Origin: DUUI01 sp964345765
Lineage (GTDB): Bacteria > Bacillota_I > Bacilli_A > Erysipelotrichales > Erysipelotrichaceae
Direction: 5' to 3'
Length of the DNA stretch: 16,246 nt
Assembly: GCA_964345765.1 (NCBI GenBank)
Contig: CAYFSJ010000027.1
Coordinates: 1-16,246 of the forward strand
In this document: in pieces, positions 6,568 to 12,659 of the stretch
Numbering within the stretch: the stretch's first letter is position 1
Layout of the letters: each line of letters opens with the position of its first letter
Translations under genes and position numbers: made by a program
The notes under the pieces: generated by a model
What the model saw: only the letters and a program-made list of their open reading frames with translations
Told to the model about the DNA's origin: nothing
Database searches by the model: none

Positions 6568-6965
6568 GAAAGATCACTTAGCTGATTGTTGGTGCGTTCA
6601 AGATTAATATTGTTGATTGCCTCTTTAAATGCTTCTTTAATCTTTTTATCTTCTATTTTTTGGTAAGCTAAAGCAACAGAAAAATTCAGGATAGATTCCA
6701 TTGTTTCAAATCGCTTAAAAACGCTAACCCCTTTTAATAAGCGAGCAGCTACGATTAGACCATCATTATTGGTCACAATAATCAGAATCACACCTGATCC
6801 AAAATTAAACTTCGAACGCCTTTGTCCAACCCCTAAGTGTCCAGAGTGGTGGGTTCGCTGAATGTCTTGAATCTCTTTAATGATCGTTTTGTTTTGTTGA
6901 TATGCTAAATAAACCTGTAAGCTCCAAAAAACGACTAAAAATGAGATGAGTCCTAGATATTCCAA
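6558..6965 (-). CDS. srlM: GutM/SrlM-like glucitol operon protein, TTG start
   Basis: A 135-residue protein resembling GutM (glucitol operon activator, 119 in E. coli). It has one N-terminal hydrophobic segment (about 3-20), then a basic stretch, and a soluble domain with GVGQRRSKFNFGSGVILIIVTNNDGLIVAARLLKGVSVFKRF-like blocks (about 46-88), the family signature region. The 3' third is charged and longer than in E. coli. The start codon is TTG, chosen because GGAGG lies seven bases upstream. In enterics GutM acts with GutR on srl expression, but in Firmicutes a GutM-like gene often sits first in the PTS operon and its exact job is uncertain. It leads the leftward operon from the promoter at 7002-7029. 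Confidence 0.85.
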   Translation of the reverse strand: MEYLGLISFLVVFWSLQVYLAYQQNKTIIKEIQDIQRTHHSGHLGVGQRRSKFNFGSGVILIIVTNNDGLIVAARLLKGVSVFKRFETMESILNFSVALAYQKIEDKKIKEAFKEAINNINLERTNNQLSDLSLV

Positions 6966-6989
6966 AGAACTACCTCCACAATTTTACAA

Positions 6990-7002
6990 TGAGCTGAGTT
7001 CA
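6990..7002. promoter_or_regulatory. Near-palindrome at the srlM transcription start
   Basis: TGAGCTGAGTTCA: 6-base arms around a central base, one mismatch. It abuts the -10 of the srlM promoter and would cover the start of transcription, a common operator position. No cognate regulator is encoded in the window. Confidence 0.3.
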
Positions 7003-7029
7003 TTATAACAAACATCTTTTTACATTCAA
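7002..7029 (-). promoter_or_regulatory. Promoter of srlM-srlA-srlE-lpd
   Basis: On the leftward strand: TTGAAT (complement of 7024-7029), a 16-base spacer and TATAAT (complement of 7002-7007) with an upstream TGn extension (TGTTATAAT). The leader is roughly 30 bases and ends in the GGAGG before the TTG start. The 14 bases GTTTGTTATAATGA recur in the rsmG promoter. Confidence 0.75.
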
Positions 7030-7056
7030 TCTGTTATCAAGCTTATTTTATGGTTT

Positions 7057-7089
7057 ATTAATTGAAAAATTAATCTAGATAATATTATC
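7057..7089. promoter_or_regulatory. Two palindromes in the srl divergent region
   Basis: ATTAATT-GAAA-AATTAAT (7057-7074) is followed closely by the perfect 12-base palindrome GATAATATTATC (7078-7089). They lie between the two divergent srl promoters, where a shared operator is expected. AT-rich palindromes arise easily by chance in this base composition, so the assignment is tentative. Confidence 0.35.
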
Positions 7090-7137
7090 CGGCTTAACTT
7101 TTTAATGAATGTTTTCCACATTGTTAATAGCTAGATG

Positions 7138-7167
7138 TTAACCCCAAATAATAGAATATGTTAAAAT
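7138..7167 (+). promoter_or_regulatory. Promoter of srlB
   Basis: TTAACC (7138-7143), an 18-base spacer and TAAAAT (7162-7167) with a TGn extension (TGTTAAAAT). The leader is about 28 bases and ends in GAGG before the start codon. Confidence 0.55.
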
Positions 7168-7201
7168 AGGTTTAATTCACAAACGAATTGTCGAGGTATT
7201 T

Positions 7202-7552
7202 ATGTATAAAACAATTGTAACTGAAATTGGTGAACAAGCCTATTTCGAGAGTTTTCCTCTTTTAGTCTTGTTCAACGAGTCTGCACCAGAGGGACTTCGA
7301 GACGTCTGTATCATCCACAAACCAACAGAATCCATTGAAACACAACCATTAAAAGTTGGAGGCAAAATCTACTTTGATGATAAAGAATACACCATCCAAC
7401 AAGTAGGTGAAATCGCCAATAAGAATTTAATGGAACTAGGCCATGTATCAATGTATTTCAAAATAGAGGATGAGCTATTACCAGGTGCCATACTACTGAC
7501 CCCCAACGAAGTCCCACAACTCAGTGTTGACTCAATCATTACTATTCTGTAA
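7202..7552 (+). CDS. srlB: PTS glucitol/sorbitol-type EIIA component
   Basis: A 116-residue soluble protein matching SrlB/GutB (about 120). Its blocks align with the E. coli protein: LVLFNESAPEGLRDVCIIH near 21-39, GGKIYFDDKEYTIQQVGEIANKNLMELGHVSMYF in the middle and a short C-terminal tail with PGAILL. H39 in CIIHK corresponds to the phosphorylated histidine of the family. EIIA takes phosphate from HPr and gives it to the EIIB domain of SrlE. The gene is divergent from srlM-srlA-srlE-lpd rather than in the same operon as in E. coli, and is monocistronic, closed by the terminator at 7551-7578. Start supported by GAGG and by the family's N-terminus. Confidence 0.92.
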   Translation: MYKTIVTEIGEQAYFESFPLLVLFNESAPEGLRDVCIIHKPTESIETQPLKVGGKIYFDDKEYTIQQVGEIANKNLMELGHVSMYFKIEDELLPGAILLTPNEVPQLSVDSIITIL

Positions 7553-7578
7553 AAAAACTTCATTTTTGAAGTTTTTTT
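7551..7578. terminator. Bidirectional terminator between srlB and the 90-residue gene
   Basis: A 12-bp stem (7551-7562 with 7567-7578) around a TTTT loop, with A-tract on one side and T-tract on the other. It can stop srlB rightward and the convergent 7577-7849 gene leftward. It overlaps both stop codons. Confidence 0.85.
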
Positions 7579-7849
7579 ATGGTCTATTCGCTTTTCTTAT
7601 AAGTCTTTGTAGGACAATATCCGCAACCGAAATCTCTTTATCTCCCTGATAAATAAAATCTCCTTTTTCTTGTTTTCTTAATAGTTGTTCCAAAAGAATT
7701 TTAGGTCTAAACCAATTTAAATGTATCCGAGCTTCCTGTCTTCTATCCAAAACAATGAGGTCTTTACCCGCTAAATTCCAATCTTCAATATCCTGATAAT
7801 TCATAATTGTTTCTTTACCTTGTCTTGTAAAAGCAAAGGATTGACTCAT
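7577..7849 (-). CDS. Uncharacterised 90-residue protein
   Basis: I do not recognise this protein. It is soluble and charged, with no signal peptide or membrane segment. A central DLIVLDRRQEARIHLNWF stretch is followed by a basic helix (PKILLEQLLRKQEKG), an FIYQGDKEISVADIVLQRLIRK end, and no cysteine. Neither candidate start has a good ribosome binding site: ATG at 7849 (GAAGGG is 15 bases away) or ATG at codon 16 (complement of 7802-7804), which has AAGG 12 bases away. It follows the 23-residue ORF by 24 bases and shares its orientation, so the two may be co-transcribed and coupled. It ends in a shared terminator, which favours a real gene. It could be a small regulatory or nucleic-acid-associated protein; this is not established. 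Confidence 0.55.
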   Translation of the reverse strand: MSQSFAFTRQGKETIMNYQDIEDWNLAGKDLIVLDRRQEARIHLNWFRPKILLEQLLRKQEKGDFIYQGDKEISVADIVLQRLIRKANRP

Positions 7850-7873
7850 TTCTTGATATTGATTCCCTTCATT

Positions 7874-7945
7874 TTATTTCTTGTCCAACTTGAAAAAACT
7901 CATAATAATAATTAATACAACTGCGATAGGAAATTGTTTAGGCAT
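7874..7945 (-). CDS. 23-residue hydrophobic miniprotein (short ORF)
   Basis: A tiny reading frame: ATG (complement of 7943-7945) to TAA (complement of 7874-7876), 23 codons. It begins MPKQFPIAVVLIIIMSFF and ends with the basic KLDKK. It has a short polar start, one run of about 14 hydrophobic residues and a positively charged tail, the plan of a single-pass membrane miniprotein. The start has an excellent Shine-Dalgarno site (AAAGGAG, six bases before ATG), better than most genes here, and a TATAAT lies about 25 bases upstream. Small membrane proteins of this plan occur in Firmicutes, for example Prli42, which is longer; I see no specific match. Alternatively it is a leader peptide for the downstream 90-residue gene. 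Confidence 0.5.
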   Translation of the reverse strand: MPKQFPIAVVLIIIMSFFKLDKK

Positions 7946-7970
7946 AGTAGACTCCTTTACACAGTTATTA

Positions 7971-7976
7971 ATTATA
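7971..7976 (-). promoter_or_regulatory. Candidate -10 of the miniprotein operon
   Basis: TATAAT on the leftward strand (complement of 7971-7976), about 25 bases before the miniprotein start. The -35 at 17 bases (TATTAT) is weak, and no TGn extension is present. It is divergent from the glcT promoter 30 bases away. Confidence 0.35.
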
Positions 7977-8006
7977 AACGGATGAGTTTAAAAATAATAT
8001 TTTTTA

Positions 8007-8034
8007 TTTACAAGATAAAAAATCGTGATATAAT
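8007..8034 (+). promoter_or_regulatory. Promoter of glcT-ptsG
   Basis: TTTACA (8007-8012), a 16-base spacer and TATAAT (8029-8034) with a TGn extension (TGATATAAT). Transcription would start near 8041 and give a leader of about 87 bases carrying a terminator. Confidence 0.78.
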
Positions 8035-8046
8035 GGACACAAATAA

Positions 8047-8118
8047 GGCGTCCGACTTTAATTCTAAGGGATTAGCCCATGAATACCACTGGGGGTTTCG
8101 TGGGCTTTTATGTTTTTT
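8047..8118 (+). promoter_or_regulatory. GlcT-type antiterminator/terminator leader of glcT-ptsG
   Basis: The terminator is a long stem (8074-8087 with 8094-8106; AGCCCA/TGGGCT, then GAA/TTC, then ACC/GGT with one bulge) followed by TTTTATGTTTTTT. Overlapping its left arm is a candidate RNA antiterminator hairpin at 8047-8077. Short helices GGC/GCC (8047-8049, 8075-8077) and TCC/GGA (8051-8053, 8069-8071) are separated by internal loops, as in BglG-family RAT sites. GlcT bound here would prevent the terminator and allow glcT-ptsG expression when glucose is present. The RAT sequence does not match the classic LicT/SacY consensus closely, so its exact limits are inferred. Confidence 0.6.
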
Positions 8119-8127
8119 GGAGGCAAT

Positions 8128-8964
8128 ATGAAAGAAGCCGCAACACTTATTAAGGCACTCACCCATAACATTGCTTTATGTGACTATCGAAGTATAGAAG
8201 TCATTCTTTTTGGCAAGGGCATCGCCTTTGGTAAGAAAGCAGGAGACCATATCGAGCTTTTAGAAGCAGAAAAAATCTATCAAATTCATGACATAAAACA
8301 ACTCAATGCCTATGAAGACTTAGTCTTAAGAAGCGACGAAGAAGTGATCCAAATTTCAGAAGATATTATTAGCGGATTAATCAAGCGATTCGGTAGTAAA
8401 TATGATGAAAAGATTCACATCACCTTATTGGACCATCTTGTTTTTACTCTCAAACGGATGAAAAACAATGTTGAACTTAACAACTTGTTCATTGATGAAA
8501 CAAAATTCATGTACCCCGAAGAATATGCCTATGCCTGTGAAGTGGTAGAAATGATCAACAAACGTCTCAACGTTAAACTACCTGAATCTGAAGCAAGTTT
8601 CATTACAATGCATATTCACGGAGCCAGAGTAGGTGAATTAGCCAGTGTCAGCACCTTAATTGTTGGAGTCGTCTCAACCTGTATCGACTTAATCGAGACT
8701 GAAGCAGACATTACCATTCCACAAGATTCTTTCATGCGACAAAGAATCATCACCCATATTAAGTTTGCGATTAAGAGATCCTTAGACAATATTTCTCTAC
8801 ACAATCCGCTGGTCGATGTGATTCAAGACAAATATCCTGAATCCTATCGCATTGCTAATAAACTCTCACAAATCATTGATAAAGAATATGGATTTAGTTT
8901 TACTCAAGGAGAAAAAGCCTACTTAAGTTTACACATTGAAAACATCATCAACGAAAGTAGTTAA
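8128..8964 (+). CDS. glcT: PtsGHI operon antiterminator, BglG/GlcT family
   Basis: A 278-residue transcriptional antiterminator. The N-terminal CAT RNA-binding domain (1-60) contains IEVILFGKGIAFGKK, close to Bacillus GlcT. Two PTS regulation domains follow. PRD1 has H103 (LLDHLVF) and H162/H164 (MHIHG); PRD2 has H210 (ITHIKFAIKR) and H269 (LHIEN), the sites phosphorylated by EII or HPr proteins. I place the start at 8128, with GGAGG four bases upstream. The upstream in-frame ATG at 8110 lies in the T-tract of the leader terminator and is rejected. The protein should bind its own leader RNA and relieve termination. The gene lies 29 bases before ptsG with no second leader terminator, so it controls both genes together. 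Confidence 0.92.
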   Translation: MKEAATLIKALTHNIALCDYRSIEVILFGKGIAFGKKAGDHIELLEAEKIYQIHDIKQLNAYEDLVLRSDEEVIQISEDIISGLIKRFGSKYDEKIHITLLDHLVFTLKRMKNNVELNNLFIDETKFMYPEEYAYACEVVEMINKRLNVKLPESEASFITMHIHGARVGELASVSTLIVGVVSTCIDLIETEADITIPQDSFMRQRIITHIKFAIKRSLDNISLHNPLVDVIQDKYPESYRIANKLSQIIDKEYGFSFTQGEKAYLSLHIENIINESS

Positions 8965-8993
8965 TATGGCGAAAGCCCAAGGAGAAAGAGTGT

Positions 8994-10493
8994 ATGTTTA
9001 AACAACTACAAAAAATTGGTAAAGCGTTCATGCTCCCAATCGCAATCCTCCCTGCAGCAGGGTTGTTATTAGGAATTGGTGGCGCTCTATCCAATCCGAC
9101 CACCGTCGCAACCTATCCAGTATTGGATAATGCGGCACTACAAGCCATCTTCCAAGTCATGAGCTCAGCAGGAAATGTTATCTTTGCTAATTTATCATTA
9201 TTACTCTGCGTAGGCTTATGTATTGGACTAGCCAAACGCGATAAAGCCACAGCTGCCCTAGCAGGGGTCGTCGGATATCTTGTGATGAGCGCAACCATCT
9301 CTGCTCTAATTGGATTGTTCTCAGCAGAAGGAACATCCATCGACACAGGCGTCATCGGAGCTATCGCCGTCGGATCAGTAGTCGTCTGGTTGCATAACCG
9401 TTACTACAATATCCAACTTCCTCAAGTCTTAGGATTCTTTGGCGGATCAAGATTTGTTCCAATCGTCGCAAGTTTTGCCTCAATTTTAATTGGTGCCTTC
9501 TTCTACTTAATCTGGCCACCATTCCAACAAGCCCTTATTTCAACGGGTGAAACCATTTCTAAACTAGGCGCAATCGGAACCTTCTTCTATGGTTTTTTAA
9601 TGAGACTTAGCGGTGCCGTCGGCCTACACCATGCCATCTATCCAATGTTCTGGTATACCGAGCTAGGTGGAGTTGAAACTGTGGCTGGTATTCAAATTGC
9701 TGGGGCACAAAATATCTTCTTTGCTCAATTAGCCGATCCATCACACCAAGGTCTGTTCACTGAAGGAACTCGTTTCTTTGCTGGAAGATTCTCTACCATG
9801 ATGTTTGGTTTACCTGCTGCAGCACTAGCCATGTATCACAGTGTAGAACCAGATCGTCGTAAGAAATATGGTGGGCTCTTCTTAGGGGTCGCATTAACCT
9901 CTTTCTTAACAGGTATTACTGAACCTCTTGAATTCATGTTTTTATTTGTCGCACCACTCTTATATGTATTCCATGCTTTCTTAGATGGTGTCTCATTCTT
10001 AGTAGCCGATATTCTAAATATTTCCATCGGTAATACATTCTCTGGTGGAGTCATCGACTTTACCTTATTTGGTATTCTACAAGGAAACGCCAAAACAAAT
10101 TGGTTACTTCAAATTCCAGTTGGTCTAATTTGGGCAGCCATCTATTACTTCTCATTTAGATTCTTAATTAGCAAATTCAATATCTTAACACCAGGCCGTG
10201 GCGAAGAAATTGACGATAATACTGAAATCAAAGCAACTGGTAAAAAAGAACTTCGTCAAGAAGCTGAAATTATCCTCAATGCGTTAGGTGGTCCAGAAAA
10301 TATTGAAGATGTTGACGCTTGTATTACCCGCTTAAGAGTGGCCGTAAAGGACCCTCAAAAAGTGGATAACGATACCCTTAAATCACTTGGAGCAACCGAT
10401 GTCCTACAAGTTAAAGGTGGTATTCAAGCGGTCTATGGCGCAAAAGCAATTCTCTATAAGAATCATATTAATGATATTTTAGGTATTGAATAA
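8994..10493 (+). CDS. ptsG: PTS glucose-type EIICB component
   Basis: A 499-residue glucose-family permease. An N-terminal EIIC membrane domain (about 1-395) starts FKQLQKIGKAFMLPIAILPAAGLLLGIG and includes the sugar-binding GITEPLEF motif near residue 303. A linker (396-420) follows, then a C-terminal EIIB domain with the phosphorylated cysteine C443 in VDACITRLRV. There is no EIIA domain, so an EIIA encoded elsewhere must donate phosphate. It transports and phosphorylates glucose or a related hexose. The start has AAGGAG nine bases upstream. It follows glcT by 29 bases and depends on the leader antiterminator. No terminator follows; its last codon overlaps the -35 of the uraA promoter, so transcripts may run into the uraA attenuator. 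N-acetylglucosamine or other glucose-like substrates cannot be excluded. Confidence 0.94.
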   Translation: MFKQLQKIGKAFMLPIAILPAAGLLLGIGGALSNPTTVATYPVLDNAALQAIFQVMSSAGNVIFANLSLLLCVGLCIGLAKRDKATAALAGVVGYLVMSATISALIGLFSAEGTSIDTGVIGAIAVGSVVVWLHNRYYNIQLPQVLGFFGGSRFVPIVASFASILIGAFFYLIWPPFQQALISTGETISKLGAIGTFFYGFLMRLSGAVGLHHAIYPMFWYTELGGVETVAGIQIAGAQNIFFAQLADPSHQGLFTEGTRFFAGRFSTMMFGLPAAALAMYHSVEPDRRKKYGGLFLGVALTSFLTGITEPLEFMFLFVAPLLYVFHAFLDGVSFLVADILNISIGNTFSGGVIDFTLFGILQGNAKTNWLLQIPVGLIWAAIYYFSFRFLISKFNILTPGRGEEIDDNTEIKATGKKELRQEAEIILNALGGPENIEDVDACITRLRVAVKDPQKVDNDTLKSLGATDVLQVKGGIQAVYGAKAILYKNHINDILGIE

Positions 10494-10515
10494 TCCCCCT
10501 CTTGTGTGCTAAACT
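10486..10515 (+). promoter_or_regulatory. Promoter of uraA
   Basis: TTGAAT (10486-10491, overlapping the ptsG stop codon), an 18-base spacer and TAAACT (10510-10515) with a TGn extension (TGCTAAACT). The transcript would begin near 10522, exactly at the start of the attenuator. Confidence 0.55.
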
Positions 10516-10523
10516 CATTACAG

Positions 10524-10607
10524 TTAGGTCCTTTTAAGGCAAACCTGTGAGCTTGCTAAGGGAGAAAGAAACATCAATCTCAAAGGTCCTAAACAGGGCC
10601 TTTTATT
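10524..10607 (+). promoter_or_regulatory. PyrR-type transcription attenuator before uraA
   Basis: Three mutually exclusive structures can be drawn. The terminator is AAAGGTCC (10582-10589) with GGGCCTTT (10596-10603) and a TTTTATT tail. The antiterminator pairs TTAGGTCCTTT (10524-10534) with AAAGGTCCTAA (10582-10592), one mismatch. The anti-antiterminator joins CCTT and AAGG around a loop with AAACCTGTGAGCTT (10541-10554), which matches 12 of 14 positions of the known PyrR-binding consensus ARUCCNGNGAGGYU. UMP-bound PyrR would stabilise this hairpin and allow termination when pyrimidines are plentiful. The two deviations (U to A and G to C) are notable. Confidence 0.75.
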
Positions 10608-10628
10608 ATGCCCGGAAAGGAAAGAGAT

Positions 10629-11924
10629 ATGTCTCAAAATCATTTATTGTATGATGTGCACGAGTCGCCATCACTAGGTAAAACATTTTTACTAAGCTTT
10701 CAACATGTCTTTGCGATGTTTGGAGCCACCATCTTAGTCCCTATTTTAGTTGGACTACCCGTTTCTGTCGCACTCTTTTGTAGTGGGATTGGAACCCTAA
10801 TTTATCTTTTCATAACAGGATTTAAAGTCCCAGTCTATTTAGGAAGCTCATTCGCCTATATTGCCGCTATGCAATATGCCATCAGTGCTATGGGAGGCGA
10901 TGTCTCTGCTTCACAAACCGGCATCTTCTTAGTTGGTTTAATCTATGTGGCTGTGGCAGCCATTCTAAAAGTCACCAGTTCAGCTTGGTTAGATAAATTA
11001 CTACCACCTATTGTTATAGGACCAATGATCATTGTTATTGGTCTAGGATTATCCAGTACTGCCGTCTCACAAGCAGGATTTGTTGAGGGAGGCGACATCA
11101 AGCACATGGCCGTTGCCGTCTTTACTTTCTTGGTCACTGCCTTTGTCTCAACTAAAGCCAAGGGCGTCTTTAAAATCATTCCATTCTTATCTGGTATTAG
11201 TATCGGGTATGTGTTTGCGGCAATATTAGGTGTTGTCGATTTCCAACCATTCAAAGATTCATTTAATGGACCACTCTTTGGTCATATTCTAACGTTCCCA
11301 GATTTCTATCTACCTTTTAGTACCAATGGTTTATTCCAAGAGTATCGCTTCTATTTTGGTCCAGAAGCATTAGCCATCTTACCAATAGCGATTGTGACCT
11401 TATCAGAACATATCGGTGATCATACTGTCTTAGGTAAAATCTGTAATCGAAACTTCTTAAAAGATCCAGGTCTTTCTAAAACGATTGCCGGCGATGGATT
11501 TGCGACATCAGTCTCTGCCTTATTGGGAGGTCCAGCCAATACAACCTATGGTGAAAATACTGGGGTTGTCGCCATGACAAAAGTAGCCAGCACTAAAGTT
11601 ATTCTTGGTGCTGCGCTAATTGCCATTATCTTAGGTTTTATTCAACCTGTTCAGGCCTTAATTATGACCATCCCTCAACCTGTCTTAGGGGGAATGTCCA
11701 TACTACTATATGGAGTTATTGCGAGTAATGGACTACGAGTTCTAATTGATAATCATGTTGATTTCTCTCAACAAAGAAACTTAATTATTGCTTCAGCAAT
11801 GATGGTCTTAGGTCTTGGTGGAGCAACCTTCCCAATTTCTCAACTCGCCAGTTTATCGGGTACTGCACTAGCCGCAATTGTTGGTGTTCTACTCAATTTA
11901 ATTCTTCCTAAGGAAAATTCTTAA
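10629..11924 (+). CDS. uraA: Uracil permease, NCS2 family
   Basis: A 431-residue integral membrane protein of the nucleobase:cation symporter-2 family, matching UraA/PyrP in length and sequence. It has FGATILVPILVGLPVSVALF early, the substrate-binding region LSEHIGDHTVLGKI, DPGLSKTIAGDGFATSVSALLGG, and PANTTYGENTGVVA with the conserved glutamate. It imports uracil with protons for pyrimidine salvage. I use the ATG at 10629 because AAAGGA lies upstream at good distance. The earlier in-frame ATG at 10608 is in the attenuator's T-tract. The PyrR-type leader supports uracil over xanthine or uric acid as substrate. It is probably monocistronic, closed by the hairpin at 11949. Confidence 0.94.
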   Translation: MSQNHLLYDVHESPSLGKTFLLSFQHVFAMFGATILVPILVGLPVSVALFCSGIGTLIYLFITGFKVPVYLGSSFAYIAAMQYAISAMGGDVSASQTGIFLVGLIYVAVAAILKVTSSAWLDKLLPPIVIGPMIIVIGLGLSSTAVSQAGFVEGGDIKHMAVAVFTFLVTAFVSTKAKGVFKIIPFLSGISIGYVFAAILGVVDFQPFKDSFNGPLFGHILTFPDFYLPFSTNGLFQEYRFYFGPEALAILPIAIVTLSEHIGDHTVLGKICNRNFLKDPGLSKTIAGDGFATSVSALLGGPANTTYGENTGVVAMTKVASTKVILGAALIAIILGFIQPVQALIMTIPQPVLGGMSILLYGVIASNGLRVLIDNHVDFSQQRNLIIASAMMVLGLGGATFPISQLASLSGTALAAIVGVLLNLILPKENS

Positions 11925-11948
11925 CAAATCATCAAGCCCGTGTTTCCT

Positions 11949-11978
11949 GCCAGCGTCTCAAGGCGCTGGCTTTCTCTT
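11949..11978 (+). terminator. Intrinsic terminator after uraA
   Basis: GCCAGCG (11949-11955) and CGCTGGC (11964-11970) form a GC-rich 7-bp stem, followed by TTTCTCTT. The T-tract is interrupted, but the stem is unusually GC-rich for this region. Confidence 0.7.
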
Positions 11979-12052
11979 GCGTTCAAACCCTATTACATTT
12001 GACTCGCCCTGCCTTAACTAGTTTAGAGGCTCATTTGTATGAATTTTCGAAC

Positions 12053-12571
12053 TTATTTATAGAGTCTTGTTTTGACCCCAAAGTTAACATATTTATTGAC
12101 TAATAAGGCAATCCCAATGCCATAGATTGTTTCTAGCACTCTCACCACTACATAGACTAGTGTATTATCATCGACAGAAGCATGAGAAATCATTGTAATG
12201 AGTAAAACGACAGCTGCCATTGAACTAATATAAGAGTCAGCATGCGCCGCTTTAGAAGCAATTAATACAATAATAACCCCTAAGGTCATTACAATTGGTT
12301 TAATAATTGATTCATGAGGCACATCAAAATATCGTAATATAGTAATCAAGATTAATGAGACAACTCCACCTAATATAGTTCCAATTGTTCGTTGAATACC
12401 ACTCTGTGTTGATTCTTCAACCGTTGATTTCATCATTAATACACAGGCTAAGGCGGCATGAATCGGTTCAAAACGACCAAACCAATAGAATGTTATTAAA
12501 CAAATAAATACAGCAATTCCCGTTTTGATGATCCTTAATCCCGGGACTAAATCATGGGCAAATTCTTTCAC
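12053..12571 (-). CDS. Small aromatic acid exporter (ArAE_1/FUSC-like) membrane protein
   Basis: A membrane protein of about 172 residues resembling the ArAE_1 (DUF939) family. The N-terminal LRIIKTGIAVFICLITFYWFG segment, then IHAALACVLMMKSTVEESTQSGIQRTIGTILGGVVSL (family RTIGTxxGG motif), and three further hydrophobic segments are visible. About five or six membrane spans fit. Related proteins are putative exporters; the substrate here is unknown. I favour a GTG start (complement of 12569-12571), which has AAGGA nine bases upstream. An ATG nine codons earlier (12598) lies only three to five bases from a TATATT/TATTAT -10 and has no ribosome binding site. It is a standalone gene after parB, separated by the parB terminator. 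Confidence 0.75.
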   Translation of the reverse strand: MKEFAHDLVPGLRIIKTGIAVFICLITFYWFGRFEPIHAALACVLMMKSTVEESTQSGIQRTIGTILGGVVSLILITILRYFDVPHESIIKPIVMTLGVIIVLIASKAAHADSYISSMAAVVLLITMISHASVDDNTLVYVVVRVLETIYGIGIALLVNKYVNFGVKTRLYK

Positions 12572-12601
12572 AGTTTCACTTCCTTGTATAGATATCATAG
12601 C

Positions 12602-12609
12602 ATAATATA
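12602..12609 (-). promoter_or_regulatory. Candidate -10 of the ArAE_1-like gene
   Basis: TATATTAT on the leftward strand (complement of 12602-12609) gives a TATATT or TATTAT hexamer. Transcription would start near 12597 and leave a leader with AAGGA before the GTG start. No good -35 is visible. Confidence 0.4.
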
Positions 12610-12630
12610 CATAAGTTTATTGTTCATAAG

Positions 12631-12656
12631 AAAAGTCAGTATTCACACTGACTTTT
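12631..12656 (-). terminator. Intrinsic terminator after parB
   Basis: A 10-bp stem, AAAAGTCAGT / ACTGACTTTT, with a six-base loop and T-tract on the leftward strand. It starts four bases after the parB stop codon and closes the rsmG-parA-parB transcript. Confidence 0.88.
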
Positions 12657-12659
12657 TGT

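Noticed and set aside
8110..8127. In-frame ATG upstream of glcT
   Set aside because: It lies in the T-tract of the leader terminator and has no ribosome binding site. The ATG at 8128 has GGAGG.
7934..8131. Rightward 65-codon frame across the glcT promoter
   Set aside because: It runs over the divergent promoters and the leader terminator, has no ribosome binding site, and its product looks non-biological.
10608..10628. In-frame ATG upstream of uraA
   Set aside because: It lies at the end of the attenuator T-tract. The ATG at 10629 has AAAGGA upstream.
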